Shown here: in pieces, positions 1-5,920 of the stretch
Layout of the letters: each line of letters begins with the position of its first letter
How positions within the stretch are numbered: the stretch's first letter is position 1
Assembly (NCBI GenBank): GCA_003140705.1
Contig: PLKU01000504.1
Location: forward strand, 3,472-13,180
From: Acidobacteriaceae bacterium
GTDB taxonomy: Bacteria; Acidobacteriota; Terriglobia; Terriglobales; Acidobacteriaceae
Direction: 5' to 3'
Length of the DNA stretch: 9,709 nucleotides
The notes under the pieces: model-generated
What the model saw: only the letters and a program-made list of their open reading frames with translations
What the model was told of the DNA's origin: nothing
The model's database searches: none
Program-made: the position numbers and the translations under genes

Positions 1-611
1 AAGGCGGCCTGCTCTTCCGGCGCAAACACGATGCGCACATCCGTGTAGACCTTGTATTGGTAGAGCCAGTATTCACCACCCTGGTAGAAGGACTCGACGT
101 CAGAGCGATAGCCGGTTTTGTCTTTGCTCTCCTTCTCGATCAGGGCTATTTCGGCGTCACGTGCCATGAGCGCCTTGGATTCATCTTGATTCCCTCTGGC
201 TGCTCCCTCCACGCGCTCGGTTACGTTTTGCGTGCCCACAAGCACGTTGATCTCCAGGTCAGGCGACTTCATTTCCTGATCGGGCGTGGCTGCATAGAAC
301 CCGTCGCGGAGGTAGTCGTGTTCGGCGGTCGAGTTTTTCTGTAGTTGGCCGCGTGCCACATGGTGATTGGTCAGCAGCAGACCGTTGGGACTCACAAAGG
401 AGCCCGATCCACCGTCGTTGAGTCGGACGCTGGAGAGGCGCAGATGGTCGAACCAGGCCTGGGTCGGTGTGAAATCATATTTAGCTTTAAGCTGCTTCAG
501 TGGTGGGTTGTCAAAGGTCCACATACCCTCTTCGGCGTGCACGAATGTCGTCGCAGTCACCACAACCGCAACCGTGAGCATCACAACAGAGCGAAAACTT
601 CGAATTAACAT
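1..611 (-). CDS. S46 family serine dipeptidyl-peptidase, N-terminal part (runs off left edge)
   Basis: Partial gene with 203 codons visible. S46 enzymes (DPP7/DPP11 type) remove dipeptides from peptide N-termini in the periplasm with a chymotrypsin-like Ser-His-Asp triad. Residues 1-26 form a signal peptide: Arg at 4 and 7, a hydrophobic run, then FVHA before EEGMWTF. The GMWTFDNPP block just after cleavage is typical of S46. GGSGSFVSPNG followed by LLLTNHHVA (about 67-86) is the family's catalytic-His region, and by analogy with the chymotrypsin TAAHC motif His84 should be catalytic. The usual Cys after the His pair is Val here. The Asp and Ser of the triad lie outside the window, so activity cannot be judged. 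I chose the ATG at 611 because GAGGA sits 5 nt upstream; an in-frame ATG at 623 overlaps that Shine-Dalgarno site and is less likely. It follows the S15 gene on the same strand with a 120-bp gap, so co-transcription is possible. Confidence 0.9.
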   Translation of the reverse strand, partial: MLIRSFRSVVMLTVAVVVTATTFVHAEEGMWTFDNPPLKQLKAKYDFTPTQAWFDHLRLSSVRLNDGGSGSFVSPNGLLLTNHHVARGQLQKNSTAEHDYLRDGFYAATPDQEMKSPDLEINVLVGTQNVTERVEGAARGNQDESKALMARDAEIALIEKESKDKTGYRSDVESFYQGGEYWLYQYKVYTDVRIVFAPEEQAA

Positions 612-616
612 TGAGG

Positions 617-621
617 TCCTC
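617..621 (-). promoter_or_regulatory. Ribosome binding site of the S46 gene
   Basis: GAGGA on the minus strand, 5 nt before the ATG at 611. It favours that start over the in-frame ATG at 623, whose second codon is part of this site. Confidence 0.6.
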
Positions 622-693
622 ATGGTTTGAAAAACATTTTCCAGCTTCTCGCCTCGAGCATCCGGTTGACCGATGGCATCGGCCAGCATTCAT

Positions 694-735
694 CTAGCTC
701 TTTCCGGGAGCTATTTGCTGAACGCGAAGAGCTAG
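694..735 (-). terminator. Hairpin overlapping the stop codon of the S15 gene
   Basis: A perfect 9-bp inverted repeat: CTAGCTCTT at 694-702 and AAGAGCTAG at 727-735, with a 24-nt loop. On the minus strand the first arm contains the TAG stop codon (734-732). No T-run follows, so it is not a classical intrinsic terminator. It may be a weak terminator or an RNA-stabilising structure between the S15 and S46 genes. Confidence 0.4.
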
Positions 736-2657
736 TTCTTCGGCAATACGAGCAGTTCCACGCTGGAAGCTGCATCTTTCTGGCGGAAGATTTGCTCCGT
801 CGCTTTTTGAAAGTCTTCAGGCCTGGCATAAGGTATGTCAGTGAACGTTTGCGGATTGCGGTCAACGAGCGGGAACCACGAACTCTGCACCTGAACCATG
901 ATTCGATGGCCGCGACGGAATGTGTGGAAGAGATCGGGCATTGTAAAGTCTATGTCGGTCTGCTTGCCGGGGCTGAGGGGCTCGGGCTTCTCCCAACTGT
1001 TACGAAACTTGGCCCGGAAGGGTTCCCCGCGCACCAACTGCTGATATCCACCCATGTGCAGAGGTGGCGCATCAAGAATGCGTTTGTTGCCGTTCAACGA
1101 GTTGTCCGGATCCGTCGCATTCTCTGGATAAACATCGATGAGCTTCACAACATAATCGGAATCTGTGCCGCTGCTGGCGACTTTCAGTTTTGGTGAGATT
1201 GGACCGGCGATGGTGATATCGTCTTCGAGCGGATCGGTCTGGTATACGAGAACGTCTGGCCGATAATTGGCGAAGCGCTGGTCGTCGACCATGTAGCGCT
1301 GGGGCACGGTGTCAGTTGTGTAACCGACAAAAGGCACCGGATGGTTGGGATCGCTCATGTATTCATCCACACCACTGGCTTCAGAAGGGGGATCGAAGCT
1401 GAGCTTGCCACCGGCATGAAAGTAGAGAATCCTGGGCTGCGCGGCTTTGGGAGGCCACGCATCAAAGGAGCGCCAGACGTTGGTCCCAGTTTCAAACATC
1501 AAGGCCTTCGGCAGTGTGGCGCCGCTGCCCTTGAGGTAATGTTCGAAGAAGGGGAACTGGATCTCTGTGCGGAAGTACTCGCTTGTCTTGGCGTTGAATT
1601 GCACTTCCCCCAGATGGCTGCCGTCACTTCGTGCCCAGCCGCCGTGGACCCATGGACCTTCGACCAGGGTCGTGGGAGTTACCGGGTTGAATTTATCGAT
1701 TGCGTAGAAAGTGCGGTAGGGGCCTGAGAGATCTTCCGCGTCATACCAGCCGCCCACCACCAACACTGCGCAGTGCACATTCTTCATGTGGCGTGAGAGG
1801 TCGCGGGACTGCCAGTAAGAATCATAGGTGTCGTGCTTGAACTGGTCATTAAAGAGCCAGTTGGAGCCTTTGAGGTAAAGCTTGTCGAGGTTGGCAATGT
1901 TACCAGCCTGAAGATAAAACTTGTAACTATCGGGCGTGCCGAAGTCGAAGGGTATTGTCGGTGCGGGAGTTTGGGGCTTGGCCTGTGGGTGGAAGAAGGG
2001 GGCGTAAAACCCGAAACCGGCTGAGAGCATGAAGGCTCCGCCATGATAGCTGTCGTCGCCCAGAAAGAGGTCAGTCATAGGCGCTTGGGGGCTGGCGGCA
2101 GCAAGGGCAGGGTGGGAGTCAATAATGGAGGCCGAGGTATAGAAGCCCGGGTACGAGATGCCCCAAATGCCCACCTTGTCGTTATTGTTTGGGACGTGCT
2201 TGAGCAGAAACTCGATTGTGTCGTAAGTGTCAGAGGCGTCATCTACGTCCTGCGGGGACACTTTGTCGTCGATGTGGGGGCGCATCTCAACGAAATCACC
2301 CTCGCTCATCCAGCGGCCGCGTACATCCTGGTAGACAAAGATGTAACCGCTCTTTTCGAACTCATCTGACGGCCCAAGGGATTTTGGATACTGATCCTCG
2401 CCATAAGGGGCGACACTATAAGGAGTGCGGTCCATCAGGAACGGATAGGGGCCGCCAGCGGCATTCTTCGGTACATATACCGCGGTGAAGAGGCGTTTCC
2501 CGTCGCGCATCGGAATGCGGAACTCGTACTTGGTATAGTGGGTGCGGACGTATTCTTCGGTGGGGGCTCGAGCTTCGGGTTGCTGGGCATAGATAACGGG
2601 AATCGACAGCATCAGAACGGCCAACATGGTGGCGGGAGAATGACGTATTGGAAACAT
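732..2657 (-). CDS. Secreted S15/CocE-type serine hydrolase resembling alpha-amino-acid ester hydrolases
   Basis: A 641-residue exported alpha/beta hydrolase. Residues 1-25 are a signal peptide (hydrophobic MLAVLMLSIPVIYA, cleavage near AQQ). The catalytic domain starts at about 45, and a beta-jelly-roll C-terminal domain typical of X-Pro dipeptidyl-peptidase/CocE relatives starts at about 380. The nucleophile is Ser168 in GISYPG, with Tyr169 next to it. Asp306 lies in GGWYDAEDLSG and His338 in GPWVHGG. Glu308, Asp309 and the Asp201-Asp202 pair (GDDSYHGG) match the carboxylate cluster by which alpha-amino-acid ester hydrolases bind the substrate's free amino group. It may therefore act on N-terminal amino acids, esters or short peptides, but true substrate specificity cannot be read from sequence. 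I chose ATG 2657 because it places the signal peptide at the N-terminus; AGGAG lies 13 nt upstream, a long spacing. The frame stays open to 2771, but that would bury the signal peptide behind 38 extra residues. Confidence 0.9.
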   Translation of the reverse strand: MFPIRHSPATMLAVLMLSIPVIYAQQPEARAPTEEYVRTHYTKYEFRIPMRDGKRLFTAVYVPKNAAGGPYPFLMDRTPYSVAPYGEDQYPKSLGPSDEFEKSGYIFVYQDVRGRWMSEGDFVEMRPHIDDKVSPQDVDDASDTYDTIEFLLKHVPNNNDKVGIWGISYPGFYTSASIIDSHPALAAASPQAPMTDLFLGDDSYHGGAFMLSAGFGFYAPFFHPQAKPQTPAPTIPFDFGTPDSYKFYLQAGNIANLDKLYLKGSNWLFNDQFKHDTYDSYWQSRDLSRHMKNVHCAVLVVGGWYDAEDLSGPYRTFYAIDKFNPVTPTTLVEGPWVHGGWARSDGSHLGEVQFNAKTSEYFRTEIQFPFFEHYLKGSGATLPKALMFETGTNVWRSFDAWPPKAAQPRILYFHAGGKLSFDPPSEASGVDEYMSDPNHPVPFVGYTTDTVPQRYMVDDQRFANYRPDVLVYQTDPLEDDITIAGPISPKLKVASSGTDSDYVVKLIDVYPENATDPDNSLNGNKRILDAPPLHMGGYQQLVRGEPFRAKFRNSWEKPEPLSPGKQTDIDFTMPDLFHTFRRGHRIMVQVQSSWFPLVDRNPQTFTDIPYARPEDFQKATEQIFRQKDAASSVELLVLPKN

Positions 2658-3016
2658 CTGCGGCTGAAATCTCCTGATGAACCAGATTAACCCAGTGGCT
2701 CCATCTGTTCCACAAGTCTTGTATCTCGAAGCTACATTCCTCCGGTGGCACTTTCGCCGGTAGAATCCCACCTCGCATGATGCCGAAAAACAGATCGCGA
2801 ATGGTGAAACCGTTCAAGGCAGCGGGACGTGACGCGCGCAATCTTTCGGCAAAATCTTTTCGCTGGAATTCATTCCCTTGACTCTGCTTCCGCGGACTCA
2901 TGTATTCTGGCGCCATAAAACTTCCCACTCCGGCGCGTTGCAGCAACTACTGCCGGGATCTGTGGCGCGATCGAGATTCCTTAAGGTACGGGGGCTACTT
3001 TTACAAAGGAGGACAC
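2658..3016. other. Divergent intergenic region between the S15 hydrolase and the repeat protein
   Basis: These 359 bp separate two divergent genes and must contain both promoters, but I cannot point to a convincing -35/-10 pair on either strand. A minus-strand frame opens at ATG 2916, preceded by a GGGAAG-like site, and stays open for about 85 codons before it enters the S15 gene in another frame, ending at 2416. Its first part (MAPEYMSPRKQ...) reads like plausible protein. The roughly 240-bp overlap with S15 makes a real full-length gene unlikely. It may be a short upstream frame or a gene remnant. Confidence 0.5.
3006..3012 (+). promoter_or_regulatory. Strong Shine-Dalgarno site of the repeat protein
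   Basis: AAGGAGG, a full-length match to the anti-Shine-Dalgarno complement, 4 nt before the ATG at 3017. It is the strongest such site in the window. It fixes this start over upstream in-frame codons and suggests efficient translation. Confidence 0.8.
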
Positions 3017-3532
3017 ATGCAAGTGAGACTCTTCTCAATGTCTGCGTCGCTTTTCCTGGTTGTTTCGACAATGCAACTTTCGGCGCAAGGTCAGTCCCAA
3101 GCCCAACCAGCCAAGGCCCCTCCGGGACACGCGATCAAATGCCTGAAGGCCGACGGGAAGACACCTTGCGCTTCCCCTGAGGTCTCTGACCTCAACAAGG
3201 ATATTGCCGACTTGAAACAGACGTTTGGCGATGCGAAATCCACGGTAGGCGACACCCAACAGACGGTGGGCGACGCGCAACTGACCGGAGCCTATGTCAA
3301 GCAGACAGCTGCGGACGTGAAGCACCCGGTTGCCAACGCCAAGCAGGTGGTAGGCGACGCCAAGCAGACGGCAAGCGGCGGTCAGCAGGCTTATGGCGAT
3401 GTTCAGCAGACAAAATCTGATGCTCAATCGACTTCGCAGGATGTCCAACAGAATGTCCAGGAAGTGGTGCAGACAGCAAAAAACCTGAAAGGGATTGGAT
3501 CACTCACCTTGAGGCGCGCGATGGTACGTTGA
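3017..3532 (+). CDS. Exported heptad-repeat protein of unknown function, frame broken near its C-terminus
   Basis: The 171-residue product as read in one frame. I do not recognise the family. Residues 1-24 are a signal peptide (hydrophobic ASLFLVVSTM, cleavage near LSAQ). A short domain with Cys42 and Cys51 (CLKADGKTPC) follows, then from Lys67 thirteen consecutive 7-residue units with consensus (K/Q)QTVGDA. Small or hydrophobic residues at unit positions 4 and 7 suggest a long alanine/valine-rich helix or weak coiled coil. No enzyme motif is visible. The repeat may make it an extended structural or binding protein in the periplasm or outside the cell. The last 15 residues in this frame (from about L157, ending in RRAMVR) look unlike the rest. 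The -1 frame continues convincingly from the A-run at 3478-3483 to a TAA at 3654, giving about 212 residues, so the native protein is probably the longer form. Start chosen from the AAGGAGG site. Confidence 0.75.
   Translation: MQVRLFSMSASLFLVVSTMQLSAQGQSQAQPAKAPPGHAIKCLKADGKTPCASPEVSDLNKDIADLKQTFGDAKSTVGDTQQTVGDAQLTGAYVKQTAADVKHPVANAKQVVGDAKQTASGGQQAYGDVQQTKSDAQSTSQDVQQNVQEVVQTAKNLKGIGSLTLRRAMVR
3215..3487 (+). repeat. Thirteen tandem 21-bp units encoding heptads
   Basis: Degenerate 21-bp tandem repeat in register with the reading frame, roughly (A/C)AGCAGACGGTNGGCGAYGC. Units 2, 3 and 7 (3236, 3257 and 3341 onwards) are closest to the consensus. Units 4, 6, 11 and 12 have diverged. Every unit keeps exactly 21 bp with no internal indel, which shows selection on the heptad length. 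The thirteenth unit (3467-3487) contains the frame-breaking A-run. Confidence 0.85.
3478..3484 (+). other. A AAA AAC heptamer: -1 slippery site or single-base deletion point
   Basis: In the frame of the repeat protein the codons read GCA AAA AAC, a canonical X XXY YYZ heptamer for -1 ribosomal frameshifting. The -1 frame is the one that continues the protein. An AGGA at 3459-3462, about 15 nt upstream, could act like the internal Shine-Dalgarno stimulator of dnaX. I see no strong downstream hairpin. A one-base loss from a seven-A run, in the genome or in sequencing, would look identical. Confidence 0.5.
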
Positions 3533-3654
3533 GCTGTATGCAGGAGAACGGGTCTGCGTGCACCGATAACCAGACCAAGGGGCTGCAAACCCACGCCGCA
3601 CAGAAAAAGCCCCCGATCACCGTGAAACGCGAAGTCGATCAGGCCAACAACTAA
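3484..3654 (+). pseudogene. C-terminal segment of the heptad-repeat protein in the -1 frame
   Basis: 56 codons open from the A-run to TAA at 3652-3654, with no start codon or Shine-Dalgarno site that would make it a separate gene. The residues begin PERDWITHLEARDG and end VKREVDQANN. They include CMQENGSAC (Cys174 and Cys182 of the joined protein), which echoes the CLKADGKTPC pair before the repeats. This symmetry supports it as the genuine C-terminus of the same protein. Joining at the heptamer gives about 212 residues. Whether it is expressed by programmed frameshifting, lost by mutation, or separated by a sequencing error cannot be decided here. Confidence 0.65.
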
Positions 3655-3710
3655 CCTCTCGTGATGTAGAAAGGCATTTGAACCACGCTGCCGCTGCTCG
3701 AGACGCATCC

Positions 3711-3723
3711 TGCCGATCCGGCA
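3711..3723. terminator. Small hairpin between convergent genes
   Basis: TGCCG-ATC-CGGCA, a 5-bp stem with a 3-nt loop, in the 86-bp gap where the repeat protein and the M61 gene converge. No T-run lies on either side. The position suits a bidirectional terminator, but the structure is weak. Confidence 0.2.
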
Positions 3724-3740
3724 TGACGCGTGGCACTGGT

Positions 3741-5675
3741 CTATTGTCCGCTGTTCACTGGAGCAGCAGGGGCTTTTTCCGGCGTCGTCAACGGCTTGGT
3801 GATGTCGTCGAGGTAGGCTGGAATGCCCTCTACGCGTTCAAGTGCTGGATACCGCTCGCCTTCGTGGTAGTCGAGGTCGACCATTGAGACGAAAGAGTCG
3901 GCCTGCACAATTAGATGAATTGGCTCCGAATTGCCCTTTGCCCCGCGAATGCCCGCTCGCAACAGGTCGTTGGAAAAGATCTGCCCGTTCACGGCAATGA
4001 TCTTTTCACCAGGTGCGAGGCGCGCTTTGTCGGCGGGGCCGTTCCAGCGCACATCCGAGATGCTTCCATCGCCCCCGAGACGCAAACCGATTGAGTACCA
4101 GCAATTTAGGCCTCTGACCCGTGGCCCGCCAATAGAAGCGACAATGCGCGAAACGGCATTGGGCTGGTCTTTGAATACCAGCTTGTACCCGCCTTGTTCA
4201 ATGCCGGCCAGGTCGGCATGCGGGTTGATCTTGTCTACACGTTCATGGAGAAATGTCGCCCAGTCGTATGGGAAAACCATGTTCAGGTCACTTACCAGCT
4301 CATCAAAGTTGTAGGGGACGATCATGGGCCCAGTATTACCACCCTTGCCCAGAAAGATTCTTTGAAAGTCGTCGAGGGATTTCTTGTTCTGGGTCAGCTT
4401 GCGGATCAGCGTGTCGGCATCAAGCCAAAGCAATTCGCCTTCCTGATAGTAGTCCTGGCCGCGGCGCCAATTGGACCACTCGGGACCGTCGTCGCGCAGA
4501 ATGCTGGCGGCGATGGCGGTATCGCTTGTGGATCGCCATTCGCGGCCTGGGCGGTATTCGAGGCTGGCCTCGGAGTTGGCCAAAAAATCGCGATATTGCG
4601 CCTGCGTTTCCAGACCGGAACGCGCGGCCAGGAGGTCGCCAAGATACTTCGTCATCCCCTCATAAACCCACAGGAGCGCGCCTTGCTGCGCAGTTGCAAA
4701 GTCCGGTTGGTACAAACCCACAGGCCGGCGGTACTTCCCGTTCCAGGAGTGGGTGAATTCATGGGGCAGCAATTCGGCCTCAAGCAGTTGGTGGGCGTCG
4801 TCCGCGTAGCCTTTCTCTCCCACACCATTGTCTGACGACTGGCCATGTTCAAGCCCTTCATTCCCAGCTACGTCAGAAAGCGTAAGCAGGAAATGGTAGA
4901 CGTTGTAGTGGTGCGAGCCGTAAAGTGCGTCGGTCTCGCGCACCAGGTTATTCAGCGCAGCTAGCACGGCTGGGCGAAGGTTCGAGTCTTCAGGGTAGTC
5001 CGAGGCGACATCGATGAAATGTTTGGGAGTGATTGAAGGTGCAAGCGGAAACTCATGGAAGTACTGGCCCGTAATGACGGCCGAGTCTTGGAGCTGTTCG
5101 ACGTTGGTCGCAGCGTAGTGCGTGGTGCTGCCAGCTGCCGGCACCGGGTAGGAGCCGGAACCGATAGGAGTGAGCGCGGTGCCGATGCCCCAGCCGGCAG
5201 GAACGATGAGCGACGGCTGAATGGGGATGTCGCGGACCGGAGTGCTGGCAGGGTAGAGCAGCAGTTTCTCCCATTCGAGGACGGCCAGCTTCTGGCTAAC
5301 CCGCTTGGTGACAATGCAATCCAGGTGGGCATGAATCGTGGAAACGCCATTCGGCACAATGAGGTGGAACTGGTAGAGGTCCACGTCGTCCCGGCGCCAT
5401 TGAATTGGCTGGCCGTTGGCGGTGAAAACCACGCCGGTAATCTCCTCCACTGGGCCAGTTGGCCGGTGGTTGCCGGGAATCCATCTTGGCATAGTCAGGG
5501 TGAGCGGCCCTGCTGTCACCGGAAGATCGATCTCAGCGTGATAGAGCTTTCGAGGCGCGTCGGACAGGTCCGCTGTTATCTGAATGGGTGGTCGCTGTGC
5601 GTAGACCGCGGCAAGGGCGCAGACGGCCGAAAAGGAAGTGACCAGGGGGAGTGCTAAGCGGGGAAGCCTGTTCAT
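3741..5675 (-). CDS. Secreted M61 family metallopeptidase with C-terminal PDZ domain
   Basis: A 644-residue exported zinc peptidase of the M61 (glycyl aminopeptidase) family. Members remove N-terminal residues, classically Gly or Ala, from peptides. Residues 1-26 are a signal peptide ending AVYAQ. An N-terminal beta domain spans about 30-210, then a thermolysin-like catalytic domain. GLEHG at 274-278 is the family's substrate-binding motif. HEFTH at 305-309 supplies the two zinc histidines and the general base Glu306, and Glu339 in WVYEGMTKY is the third ligand. YYQEGELLWLDAD (409-421) is a further conserved block. A PDZ domain covers about 525-600 (WYSIGLRL ... PGEKIIAVNG), followed by a Pro/Ala-rich tail. 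All catalytic residues are present and the length is normal for the family. ATG 5675 is chosen because it starts the signal peptide; AGGAG lies 11 nt upstream. An open upstream extension to 5804 lacks support. Confidence 0.93.
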   Translation of the reverse strand: MNRLPRLALPLVTSFSAVCALAAVYAQRPPIQITADLSDAPRKLYHAEIDLPVTAGPLTLTMPRWIPGNHRPTGPVEEITGVVFTANGQPIQWRRDDVDLYQFHLIVPNGVSTIHAHLDCIVTKRVSQKLAVLEWEKLLLYPASTPVRDIPIQPSLIVPAGWGIGTALTPIGSGSYPVPAAGSTTHYAATNVEQLQDSAVITGQYFHEFPLAPSITPKHFIDVASDYPEDSNLRPAVLAALNNLVRETDALYGSHHYNVYHFLLTLSDVAGNEGLEHGQSSDNGVGEKGYADDAHQLLEAELLPHEFTHSWNGKYRRPVGLYQPDFATAQQGALLWVYEGMTKYLGDLLAARSGLETQAQYRDFLANSEASLEYRPGREWRSTSDTAIAASILRDDGPEWSNWRRGQDYYQEGELLWLDADTLIRKLTQNKKSLDDFQRIFLGKGGNTGPMIVPYNFDELVSDLNMVFPYDWATFLHERVDKINPHADLAGIEQGGYKLVFKDQPNAVSRIVASIGGPRVRGLNCWYSIGLRLGGDGSISDVRWNGPADKARLAPGEKIIAVNGQIFSNDLLRAGIRGAKGNSEPIHLIVQADSFVSMVDLDYHEGERYPALERVEGIPAYLDDITKPLTTPEKAPAAPVNSGQ

Positions 5676-5920
5676 CGGGAACGCGTCTCCTGAGAGTCTC
5701 AGATTACCGTATAGTGCTGCACCCTGTTGAACCGTTTTCGCTTCCAAGACGTGTGGAGTTGGGCTGACCGAACAGGTGGCAGGGCTCAGCGAATGATCGC
5801 GCAAGTTCCGCTTATCACATACAGGGATGGCCGGGCGGCGTTATCCTGCATGCACAAAACTAAAAACAGCCACCAGCGCCTTGAACGCCGGGACTGCACG
5901 AATTGTCCGGAAGGAGAACC
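5676..5920. promoter_or_regulatory. Divergent promoter region between the M61 gene and glnA
   Basis: 245 bp that must carry promoters for both genes. I find no clear sigma-70 or sigma-54 consensus; the TGGCAG at 5775-5780 lacks a matching TTGC-type -12 element. A perfect small palindrome, CTGAGAGTCTCAG (5690-5702), abuts the minus-strand AGGAG site of the M61 gene and could form a hairpin there. Nothing else stands out. Confidence 0.5.
5911..5916 (+). promoter_or_regulatory. Ribosome binding site of glnA
   Basis: AAGGAG, 4 nt before the ATG at 5921. It decides that start over the in-frame TTG at 5903. Confidence 0.75.

Noticed and set aside
627..1196. 189-codon plus-strand frame opposite the end of the S15 gene
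   Set aside because: It is antisense to a well-supported gene, has no recognisable domain, and lacks a Shine-Dalgarno site.
3035..3448. Minus-strand frame with a regular LLGVAYR-like repeat
   Set aside because: Its periodicity is just the complement of the 21-bp heptad repeat on the plus strand. It has no ribosome site and lies opposite a gene with a very strong one.
3215..3487. CRISPR-like array
   Set aside because: The 21-bp units are directly adjacent without spacers and lie in frame within a coding sequence, so this is a protein repeat.
4194..4835. Long open frame on the plus strand opposite the M61 gene
   Set aside because: It is antisense to a gene with intact catalytic motifs and shows no ribosome site, domain or signal of its own. 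Long antisense frames are common in GC-rich DNA.
5775..5795. Sigma-54 promoter for glnA starting at TGGCAG
   Set aside because: No TTGC-type -12 element stands at the required spacing, and it lies about 140 bp from the start codon.
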